Origin: Oligoflexales bacterium
GTDB lineage: Bacteria > Bdellovibrionota > Oligoflexia > Oligoflexales > Oligoflexaceae
Assembly: GCA_015232735.1 (NCBI GenBank)
Contig: JADFZC010000133.1
Location: 1-6,975 of the forward strand
Reading direction: 5' to 3'
DNA: 6,975 nucleotides
Of the stretch, positions 1 through 5,845 are shown piece by piece. The notes below the pieces were generated by a model. That model saw only the letters and a program-made list of their open reading frames with translations. It did not search any database and had not been told where the DNA came from. The position numbers and the translations under genes are program-made. Each line of letters opens with the position of its first letter. The stretch's first letter is position 1.

Positions 1-716
1 GTAAAGAGCTTGCTGTAGTTATTCCTGCATATAATGAAGCAGAGATAATTAAAGATGTTATTAACCTATGGATTGGTACACTTGATAGTCTTGGTATCGA
101 TTTCAATGTCCATGTTTATAACGATGGATCAAAAGACAAGACTCTTAAGGTACTTCAATCCTGTGCTGGTGAAGATATGCGGGTAATTGTGCACGATAAG
201 GAGAATAGCGGTCATGGTCCGACCATTCTTCAGGCATATAGGGAAAACATCGATTTCAAATGGATATTTCAAATTGACAGTGACAATGAAATAGGGCCGC
301 AATCCTTCAAAGAAATGTGGGAAAAGAGAGAAAATTTCGACTTGTTGATCGGCTATCGCGAGGGTCGGATTCAAAATCCAGTAAGATTTTTTGTCTCAGC
401 CATTTCCCGTTTTACCATTTTTATCCTATTTGGCAGGGGTATATATGATGTCAATTCTCCGTACCGATTAATGCGGAGTGAAAGGTTCAGAAAACTTTTT
501 TACCGTATTCCATCAGAAACATTCGCTCCAAATGTTATTGTGGCAGGTTGGGCAGTTATGAACAGGCTCAAAGTTTTCCATTTTGGTGTTCCTCATGAAA
601 ATCGAAAAACCGGGGAAGTTTCAATAAGGCATTTTAAACTTATAAAGGCTGCTGTGAGATCGTTTTGGCAGACAGTTAAATTTAGAATTGAATTATTAGG
701 GGGTATCGATTCTTGA
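1..716 (+). CDS. Family 2 glycosyltransferase, polyprenyl-phosphate-sugar synthase type (5' end missing)
   Basis: Seen: an open frame runs from the window edge (first full codon at 3) to TGA at 714-716, about 237 residues. The ATG at 177 is internal, because GT-A motifs lie before it: VVIPAYNEAE near the N-terminus, YNDGSKDKT with the nucleotide-binding Asp-Gly-Ser at 123-131, then NSGHG. The metal-binding region IDSDNE is at 273-290, followed by DVNSPYRLMR, typical of the DPM1/GtrB-like branch. No C-terminal membrane helices are present, unlike GtrB or ArnC, so it should be a cytoplasmic or membrane-associated enzyme. Known: this branch moves a sugar from a nucleotide sugar to a polyprenyl phosphate. 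Inference: it makes the lipid-linked donor for the overlapping GT-C gene downstream. The sugar cannot be read from sequence. Only a few N-terminal residues seem to be missing. It could instead be a plain glycan-chain GT2, but the partner gene argues against that. Confidence 0.88.
   Translation, partial: KELAVVIPAYNEAEIIKDVINLWIGTLDSLGIDFNVHVYNDGSKDKTLKVLQSCAGEDMRVIVHDKENSGHGPTILQAYRENIDFKWIFQIDSDNEIGPQSFKEMWEKRENFDLLIGYREGRIQNPVRFFVSAISRFTIFILFGRGIYDVNSPYRLMRSERFRKLFYRIPSETFAPNVIVAGWAVMNRLKVFHFGVPHENRKTGEVSIRHFKLIKAAVRSFWQTVKFRIELLGGIDS
698..703 (+). promoter_or_regulatory. Ribosome binding site for the TTG-started GT-C gene
   Basis: AGGGGG lies nine bases before the TTG at 713 and inside the end of the upstream glycosyltransferase gene. 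It is a strong Shine-Dalgarno match at good spacing. No ATG exists in that frame until well past the first membrane helix and the conserved DSG motif, so this site decides the start. Confidence 0.7.
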
Positions 717-2338
717 ACATTCACGGGAAATTGTTTTTTATCTCACGAAAATTAGTCATAACTCTCTTACTTGGTGTTATCATTGGTGTTAGTTGGAACT
801 GGCCGAACGATTTAATCAATAATGACCCAGGTCCTGATTCAGGCATTTTTATTGGAGTGGCCCATCATCTTCGTTCGGGAAAAGTTTTATATCGCGAAGT
901 ATGGGATCATAAGCCCCCCATGATCCATTTCCTCAATAGGATTGCCATGGGTAATCAGGGGGCGGAAATAAATAATATTAAGTACATGGAGAAAGTTTTT
1001 TGTTGTTTAATGGCCATAACTTTCATGATGATTGTCTATATCTCCCTTGAGAAAAGAATATTTTTGGCTTTTTTTTCAACCCTATTTTTTCTTGCAATTT
1101 TTTATCGCCCTGATGTTTTCGAGGGGGGGAATCTTTCGGAGGAATATGGCTCCTTGTTTTTCTTAATATTGATCTTACTGAGTGTATTGCAGGTTCAGGA
1201 TAAACACAGGGCAGTAGTTTTTGTCAGTCAGGGGATTTTCGCCGGGCTTTCGATATTGACTAAAGAGCCATTTATTTTTGGCTGCATACCATGGTTGATG
1301 GCAGAATGGTTCAAGAACCAAAAAGGCACAAGAGGTGTTAAAAGAATCATATCTTTGCAGGTATTCGGATTTTTTCTTTCAGGATTGCCCTTTCTAATAT
1401 ATTTTATTTGGAACTCGGCATTTTATGATTGGTTAAAGGTTATCGCATATAATGCTGTATATGGGAATATGGTAAGACCCAGGTTTTCTGTTGACCGGAC
1501 GATGTTACGGGCTTTTGATCTTATTTTTGCTCGTTCCTATATTGGAATGACCCTGGCTTTGATAGGCCTTTTTTCGCTTGCTCACTTCCGTTTTCAAAGG
1601 GTGACGAAATATTTCCCTCTGATTACTATATCTTCATTGGTATTTTCATTAATAGCTGCGGGTCTCTCCAACAGGCACTTTGGTCACTACTATATGATTC
1701 CGGCTCCAGTGTGGGCGTTATGGGTGGCATCAGGTCTTTGCTTTCTTTTGTTTTGGGCAAAGACATTATTTGTTTCCCGGACTATTAAAGTGTCTTCACT
1801 TATGTTATGTGGAGTATTGCTAATATATGCAATGATATATATTGTTTTTCCGATGTCGAGGATTTCGGTTAAGTCATTTGCCATTGAAATTGCCGATCAT
1901 GAATTTGCATTTGTAAAATCCGCTTTTGATAGTGCTAAAGCGAAATTTGTACCTTATTCCAGCCATAGAGATGCTTTAGAAGCAATCGAGAAGATTGTAC
2001 CAAAAGAAGTACTCATACGCGAAGGTCTGTGGGCGCAAGGTGGATTTTGCTATTATTATGCCGAAACCGGAGCGCTTTCTCCTACCCCTTTCATTTATGC
2101 GATGGACTATCTTTTTTCCAGAACACCTTTGGAAAGCCGCCTGGAAAGGATATCAAAATTCAAAAGAAATTTGGAAATCAAACCACCTGCGCTGATGTTG
2201 TTCGATCGATTTTTCGATAAGCTTAAGGAAAATGATCCCATATTTACTAATTACACCAGGATTAAGCGTCCTCAAATTGCACCGATAGTATATTTGAGGA
2301 ATGATCTAATTTTTCAAAATAAAAATATTAAATTTTAG
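713..2338 (+). CDS. GT-C integral membrane glycosyltransferase (ArnT/PMT, GT39-like)
   Basis: Seen: 541 residues from TTG, overlapping the upstream stop as TTGA. A membrane helix at about residues 13-29 is followed by DPGPDSGIF (38-46) and YREVWDHKPP (60-69). These are the acidic first periplasmic loop and the DxKPP-type motif of bacterial ArnT/PMT-like enzymes. NLSEEYG is at 140-146, LTKEPF at 182-187 and RHFGHYY at 321-327. Around eight to ten further helices run to about residue 380, then a roughly 160-residue hydrophilic tail, probably periplasmic. Known: GT-C enzymes take sugar from polyprenyl-phosphate donors at the outer face of the inner membrane. Inference: it uses the product of the coupled GT2 to modify a lipid-linked glycan, lipid A or a protein; the acceptor is unknown. 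The gene is AT-rich, with many ATA and TTT codons, unlike the genes after 3744. Family confidence is high; specificity is unknown. Confidence 0.85.
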   Translation: MNIHGKLFFISRKLVITLLLGVIIGVSWNWPNDLINNDPGPDSGIFIGVAHHLRSGKVLYREVWDHKPPMIHFLNRIAMGNQGAEINNIKYMEKVFCCLMAITFMMIVYISLEKRIFLAFFSTLFFLAIFYRPDVFEGGNLSEEYGSLFFLILILLSVLQVQDKHRAVVFVSQGIFAGLSILTKEPFIFGCIPWLMAEWFKNQKGTRGVKRIISLQVFGFFLSGLPFLIYFIWNSAFYDWLKVIAYNAVYGNMVRPRFSVDRTMLRAFDLIFARSYIGMTLALIGLFSLAHFRFQRVTKYFPLITISSLVFSLIAAGLSNRHFGHYYMIPAPVWALWVASGLCFLLFWAKTLFVSRTIKVSSLMLCGVLLIYAMIYIVFPMSRISVKSFAIEIADHEFAFVKSAFDSAKAKFVPYSSHRDALEAIEKIVPKEVLIREGLWAQGGFCYYYAETGALSPTPFIYAMDYLFSRTPLESRLERISKFKRNLEIKPPALMLFDRFFDKLKENDPIFTNYTRIKRPQIAPIVYLRNDLIFQNKNIKF

Positions 2339-2341
2339 GAA

Positions 2342-2390
2342 ATTTTTCTATTTATCAATAATTCATGATAGATAATTTGCATAGAAAAAT
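2342..2390. terminator. AT-rich inverted repeat between convergent genes, possible bidirectional terminator
   Basis: ATTTTTCTAT (2342-2351) is matched perfectly by ATAGAAAAAT (2381-2390), and TTATC (2352-2356) inside it pairs with GATAA (2371-2375). The repeat starts four bases after the GT-C stop codon and lies downstream of the neuB-like stop on the other strand, where a shared terminator would sit. The stem has almost no G or C and its T-tracts lie inside the arms, so it is not a classic intrinsic terminator. Chance AT pairing is possible. Confidence 0.35.
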
Positions 2391-2445
2391 AACAAAGAAA
2401 TTACCGGTGTTTGTCAGTATTAAACCTTAATAAAAACGTATTAAT

Positions 2446-3540
2446 TTACCTGTCAGTCATTTCTTTTTCGGATATCAACTGATCGCAGTCATATGCCTTT
2501 TTTGCTCTGGTTCCAATTATGTCCCAATAATACAGAGGGGATATTCCAGACCCCGGTCGCTTGATCCCCAGATTGTCTTCGGAAAAAGATTCTCCTTCAT
2601 TGATTTTTAGCACTGAATGAAGGCTTTTTCTTGCCACATGGATGTTTTTGATTTCTGATGGAGATATTTGCTTGTTCGATGATCCAAGCATCCGTGTTAC
2701 CAGCCTTATGGATCGGATCATTTCAGCCAGTTCATCAGGATTTAAGGAGGCTTTGTGGTCAGGCCCTTTCATGGTCCTGTCAAGTGTAAAATGCTTTTCA
2801 ATAATTGAAACTCCAAGCGCTGCAGCACCTATCGCGGCGATGATCCCTTCGCTATGGTCCGAAAGGCCGACTGGCAGCCCTGAATATTCCCTCATAGCCT
2901 TAAGTGCGAGGAGGTTAATATCCTCCGGAGGTGCCGGGTACTCAGTTGTGCAGTGGAGAAGGGTAACTTTTTTTGAAAGTAAACATTTTGCCTCTGTAAG
3001 AAGTGAGGGTGACAAATCTGAAAATTTTGGATGGTTGTTTCCTTTATATACGGAAGCCAATAGTTGCATGGCAAGCGATATATCTTCCATAGTACTCATC
3101 CCTGTGGAAAGGATTATTGGAAGATTTGACCTTGCCGCCACGGTGAGAAGTGAAACATTATGTATGTCGCCCGAGGAGATTTTGATCTTTTTTATTCCGC
3201 ACTCGTCAATTAAAAAACGTAAACTTTCATCATCGAACGCTGTCGAAAGAAATTCGATACCCTGTTTTTCGCAGTATTTTGACAGTTCGACAAAATCCCC
3301 ATATGGTAACTCGAGCGCCCTTAGCATCTCATATTGGGTTTGGGGTTTTCCGGTATTTTTTATCTGATATTCGGCCTGAGCGGCTAAACCGCTTACCAGT
3401 TTGTCTGTCTTGAAGGTTTGAAATTTGACGGCATCAGACCTGGCGCTGGCGGCTTTGTCAATTAACCTTAATGCAAGTTCCTTTTTGCCGTTGTGGTTAA
3501 CACCTGCCTCGGCTATTACGTATACATCTGAAATGTCCAT
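2446..3540 (-). CDS. neuB: N-acetylneuraminate / legionaminate synthase (NeuB family)
   Basis: Known role: cytoplasmic condensation of phosphoenolpyruvate with an N-acetylated hexosamine derivative (ManNAc or its 4-amino-6-deoxy analogue), giving a nine-carbon nonulosonic acid. Seen: 364 residues, full length. The TIM-barrel part begins VIAEAGVNHNG (8-18) and includes VKFQTFK, KISSGD (120-125) and LLHCTTEYPAP (194-204). The metal-ligand histidines of the family fit H229 in GLSDH and H250 in IEKHFTLD; their 21-residue spacing is as I recall it from meningococcal NeuB. GPDHKASL (259-266) favours NeuB/LegI over pseudaminate synthase. The SAF (antifreeze-like) domain ends the protein with KRPGSGISP; R328 matches the substrate-contacting Arg. 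The ATG is preceded by AGGG seven bases upstream on the minus strand. Odd: it stands alone and opposite to both flanking glycan genes, with no epimerase or CMP-transferase gene in view. Sialate versus legionaminate cannot be settled here. Confidence 0.93.
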   Translation of the reverse strand: MDISDVYVIAEAGVNHNGKKELALRLIDKAASARSDAVKFQTFKTDKLVSGLAAQAEYQIKNTGKPQTQYEMLRALELPYGDFVELSKYCEKQGIEFLSTAFDDESLRFLIDECGIKKIKISSGDIHNVSLLTVAARSNLPIILSTGMSTMEDISLAMQLLASVYKGNNHPKFSDLSPSLLTEAKCLLSKKVTLLHCTTEYPAPPEDINLLALKAMREYSGLPVGLSDHSEGIIAAIGAAALGVSIIEKHFTLDRTMKGPDHKASLNPDELAEMIRSIRLVTRMLGSSNKQISPSEIKNIHVARKSLHSVLKINEGESFSEDNLGIKRPGSGISPLYYWDIIGTRAKKAYDCDQLISEKEMTDR

Positions 3541-3568
3541 ACCTTTTCCCTATAAAAGAGGGATAGTC

Positions 3569-3582
3569 GGGCTTTTAGGCCC
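3569..3582. other. Small GC hairpin in the neuB leader region
   Basis: GGGC (3569-3572) and GCCC (3579-3582) form a 4-bp stem with a six-base loop, followed on the plus strand by TTTT. On the minus strand it would lie in the untranslated leader between the candidate neuB promoter and its start. The stem is short, so function is uncertain. Confidence 0.2.
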
Positions 3583-3591
3583 TTTTCCGTG

Positions 3592-3620
3592 AAATTAGCT
3601 TTTAACTTCATGGAAATCAA
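3592..3620 (-). promoter_or_regulatory. Weak candidate promoter for the neuB-like gene
   Basis: On the minus strand, TTGATT (3620-3615) lies 17 bases before TAATTT (3597-3592). The -35 box matches four of six consensus bases and the -10 box three of six. Spacing and position, about 50 bases before the ATG, are plausible. Chance matches in AT-rich DNA are common. Confidence 0.25.
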
Positions 3621-3694
3621 GGGATGAATTGGTACGACATTATTTATCATTATTCTGACATAATCACTTTACCATTTCCCCGGAAGTCAATTAT

Positions 3695-3723
3695 TTGCTA
3701 CAAATACAATGAATAAATATTAA
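3695..3723 (+). promoter_or_regulatory. Candidate sigma-70-type promoter for the WbpL-like gene
   Basis: TTGCTA (3695-3700) and TATTAA (3718-3723) are separated by 17 bases; each matches four of six consensus positions. Transcription would begin near 3730, leaving a short leader with AGGGG (3736-3740) three bases before the ATG at 3744. That ribosome-site spacing is tight. No better promoter was seen in this spacer. Confidence 0.35.
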
Positions 3724-3743
3724 AGTATGAGATACAGGGGATA

Positions 3744-4775
3744 ATGGAAATCATATCGTTGTCAGTACTTTTGCCTGTCGTTTGCCTTTTTGCAGTCAGA
3801 AAGCTGATCAAGTTTGGAGGTCTCAGTACGGATCGTCCGAACGAACGAAGCTCGCACCTGGAGGAAACGCCGCGCGGCGCCGGTGTTGTTTTGATCATTT
3901 CTATTGTAGTAGGATATTGTTTTGCCTGGTTTTCAGGTTTTCACGCAAGTGCGGAGGTCTTTGGCCTGATACTTTTGACAATCCTGTGCGGACTTTTGGG
4001 AACGGTTGAAGATATCTGGGAGATAAGTCCGAAAGCCAGGTTTGTCGGAGAGGCGGTCCTGGCCGTTTTTCTTATCAGAAGCGGGCTTGCATGGAAGACT
4101 CTGCCCTTTATCGGCGGTGAAGTGACCCTTTCTTACTACCAATCGTTTTTTTTAACACTTCTTTGGGTGGTTTGGGGAATAAATTTTTATAATTTTATGG
4201 ATGGAATAAATGGAATAGCCTTGATGCAGGGGGCGGCGCTGTCGCTTTTTTACTCTGCGATGATGTACTTTTCGGGCGCCAGTTTCCTTGCCTGCGTTAT
4301 TTTTTCGCTGCTTGTCGCGATACTGTCAATTCTTCCCTTCAATTATCCTAAAGCCAGGATTTTTCTTGGCGATTCCGGCAGTCTTTTGCTTGGATTTTTT
4401 TTCGCGGTCCTGCCTCTTGCTTTGCACGGGCAGAGGCCGGAGTTTTCAATTTTCCATGCATCGCTTGTAATTTTGCCGTTTATCGGCGATTCGGGGCTTA
4501 CCATCCTGCGAAGGCTGATAAGCCGGGAAAATATTGTCAGACCCCATCGCACCCACTGTTATCAGATCATGACTCCCGATAAGACGAGGCATGCAAAGGT
4601 CTCCCTGGCATATGGGCTTGTGGCTTTTATTGAGGGGAGCCTTATTTTTCTCTATTTTTATTACAATGAACCGATATGGTTTGTAATCTCGATCGCCATA
4701 GCGTTTTTGGTGGTTGTAAAATTCATGATAATGCAGATCAGATATTTCAAACAGTCTGTATCGTCAGGACGGTGA
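3744..4775 (+). CDS. Polyprenyl-phosphate sugar-1-phosphate transferase (MraY/WecA/WbpL family)
   Basis: Known role: inner-membrane transfer of a HexNAc- or deoxyhexosamine-1-phosphate from a UDP-sugar to undecaprenyl phosphate, the first step of a Wzx/Wzy-type glycan. Seen: 343 residues, about ten membrane helices, family motifs in order. DRPNERSSHLEETPRGAG (30-47) is the WbpL/WecA-type cytoplasmic motif. NFYNFMDGINGI (147-158) holds D153 and N156. ARIFLGDSGS (204-213) holds D210, and HRTHCYQ (268-274) is the HxH loop. The RSSH..TPRGAG form fits WbpL/WbcO-like enzymes better than MraY. Odd: the usual Asp-Asp after helix 3 reads Glu89-Asp90 (VEDIWEI), a one-base difference from Asp at codon 4008-4010. 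The gene is divergent from neuB, and its 3' end overlaps the response regulator by 12 bp. The sugar is unknown, so no symbol is given. Confidence 0.9.
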   Translation: MEIISLSVLLPVVCLFAVRKLIKFGGLSTDRPNERSSHLEETPRGAGVVLIISIVVGYCFAWFSGFHASAEVFGLILLTILCGLLGTVEDIWEISPKARFVGEAVLAVFLIRSGLAWKTLPFIGGEVTLSYYQSFFLTLLWVVWGINFYNFMDGINGIALMQGAALSLFYSAMMYFSGASFLACVIFSLLVAILSILPFNYPKARIFLGDSGSLLLGFFFAVLPLALHGQRPEFSIFHASLVILPFIGDSGLTILRRLISRENIVRPHRTHCYQIMTPDKTRHAKVSLAYGLVAFIEGSLIFLYFYYNEPIWFVISIAIAFLVVVKFMIMQIRYFKQSVSSGR

Positions 4776-5519
4776 AGCATCAGCCTCTATTTTTTCCGGC
4801 AGGTTGAGACGGTATCCCCTCCCTCTCACGCTTTCGATGAAACTTGGCTTTGAGGGGTCGGTTTCAATATATTTTCTTAGTCTTAATATAAAGTTATCGA
4901 CAGTTCTCGTCTCCATTTGCCCTTTTACGCCCCATACGGTTGTAAGAAGATGCTCCCTGCTCAGGATCTTCCCGGGGCTTTTCAGAAATTCCTTGAGGAC
5001 ATTCGCCTCAAGAACGGTCAGATTAAACTTGCCCCTCGGACAGGATAGTTCCATGGATTCCAAATCTAGGGACAAGTTGCCAAGATACATCGTGTTTTCA
5101 CATTCTGAATTATTGCCCGCCGGGGAAAAAAGTTCGGAACGCGCAGCCATTCTCCTTACCCTCAGCAGAAATTCCTTGAGGTGGAAAGGTTTGGTCATAT
5201 AATCATCCGCGCCGGTTTCCAGTCCGGTGATCACATCGCATTCCGATGATCTTGCTGTCAGCATCAGGATGCCAGTTTTGTTATCATCCTTTCTTATGGC
5301 CTTTGCCACCTTGAAACCATCGAGTTCGGGCAGCATGACATCAAGGATGATGAGGTCAAATGGTCCATGATTCCTGAATTTTTCCAGGGCAATGAGGCCG
5401 TTGACAGCTGGAATGACGTCGTATCCCTCCGCCTGGAGGTTGTATTCAATTGTGAAGGCAAGGTGCGGTTCGTCTTCAACCAGGAGAATCTTCTTTTTTG
5501 GTAAAGGGTTATCGAGCAT
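4764..5519 (-). CDS. OmpR/PhoB-family response regulator
   Basis: Known role: two-component DNA-binding regulator activated by phosphorylation of a receiver Asp. Seen: counting from the ATG at 5519 (251 residues), the receiver starts KKKILLVEDE, with acidic E15/D16, phospho-acceptor D60 in LIILDVMLP, T88 in LTARSS and K110 in MTKPF, so all key residues are intact. After a linker, a winged-helix domain spans about 143-240, with RTVDNFILRLRKYIE as recognition helix and VRGRGYRL as wing. Start: a GTG at 5537 adds six residues, but GTGGAG around it gives GGAG 12 bases before the ATG, while the GTG has no clear site; the ATG is mildly preferred. Odd: no histidine kinase gene is next to it. Upstream is a divergent ligase-like gene; downstream it is convergent with the WbpL-like gene, the stops overlapping at 4764-4775. 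Control of the glycan genes is inferred from position only. Confidence 0.92.
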   Translation of the reverse strand: MLDNPLPKKKILLVEDEPHLAFTIEYNLQAEGYDVIPAVNGLIALEKFRNHGPFDLIILDVMLPELDGFKVAKAIRKDDNKTGILMLTARSSECDVITGLETGADDYMTKPFHLKEFLLRVRRMAARSELFSPAGNNSECENTMYLGNLSLDLESMELSCPRGKFNLTVLEANVLKEFLKSPGKILSREHLLTTVWGVKGQMETRTVDNFILRLRKYIETDPSKPSFIESVRGRGYRLNLPEKIEADASPS

Positions 5520-5602
5520 AAGAAAGTTTAACTCCACAAAAAATCACTGATTCGAAGCCTTGCTGGATGTCGTGGAAGCACATCTCACAAAAGAATGTTC
5601 GT

Positions 5603-5631
5603 AAACTATGCAATCACCTGCCAAATGTCAA
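5603..5631 (-). promoter_or_regulatory. Candidate promoter of the response regulator gene
   Basis: On the minus strand a perfect TTGACA (5631-5626) stands 17 bases before TAGTTT (5608-5603). The -10 box is poor, matching three of six. TTGCAT occurs at 5636-5631 and again at 5613-5608, 23 bases apart, bracketing the -35 and abutting the -10. This leaves a leader of about 65-80 bases before the start codon. Confidence 0.4.
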
Positions 5632-5682
5632 TGCAACTCGTGGCTCCGCGGTCAAAAAAATCTAAAGTTGAATGTAAATTAC

Positions 5683-5710
5683 TTGATTTTTATCTCTTAT
5701 AACTTAATAA
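5683..5710 (+). promoter_or_regulatory. Weak AT-rich promoter candidate for the ligase-like gene
   Basis: TTGATT (5683-5688) precedes TAATAA (5705-5710) by 16 bases, with TATAAC between them at 5698. No element is a strong match. It is listed because it is the best plus-strand candidate in this spacer. Confidence 0.2.
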
Positions 5711-5748
5711 TCGAAAAATAATGGCAGAATAAAATGGTACTTGGTAAT

Positions 5749-5768
5749 GAAAGGGGATGTCTCCTTTC
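5749..5768. promoter_or_regulatory. 20-base near-perfect palindrome, possible operator or leader hairpin
   Basis: GAAAGGGG (5749-5756) pairs with CTCCTTTC (5761-5768) around a four-base ATGT centre; only one of eight positions mismatches, and in RNA it would be a G-U pair. It sits about 78 bases before the preferred start of the ligase-like gene, downstream of the AT-rich promoter candidate, and overlaps an alternative ATG at 5747. Confidence 0.4.
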
Positions 5769-5845
5769 GTAGTTTTGCCGGGTATTCTGTCCAAATACTT
5801 GGAAGTGGGGCATTGCGCGTGTTTCAGGTACCAAAAGCTGGAAAT

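Larger units (their letters stand above)
5520..5845. other. Divergent intergenic region between the response regulator and the ligase-like gene
   Basis: About 326 bases with no convincing gene. It holds the regulator's promoter candidate with two TTGCAT hexamers, an AT-rich stretch near 5660-5735, and a 20-base near-palindrome at 5749-5768. The ligase frame itself is open from 5711, so its 3' portion could be coding if the ATG at 5747 is used. I see no tRNA-like fold or insertion-element end. Confidence 0.6.

Noticed and set aside
177..716. ATG at 177 as the true start of the first glycosyltransferase
   Set aside because: The same frame upstream encodes the essential N-terminal GT-A motifs (IPAYNE, NDGS), so the gene starts before the window.
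2642..3367. 241-codon open frame on the plus strand
   Set aside because: It lies fully antisense to the clear neuB-family gene, shows no recognisable domain and has a low-complexity Ser/Ile-rich composition typical of an antisense shadow.
3569..3586. GC hairpin followed by TTTT as an intrinsic terminator on the plus strand
   Set aside because: No plus-strand gene ends before it; the nearest upstream gene is neuB on the minus strand, starting here. The stem is only 4 bp.
3629..3647. TGGTACG-like sequence resembling a sigma-54 -24 element
   Set aside because: The matching -12 element lacks the required GC, so it does not make a sigma-54 promoter.
4804..5202. 132-codon open frame on the plus strand
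   Set aside because: It is antisense to the response regulator, whose motifs are all intact, and has no independent evidence.
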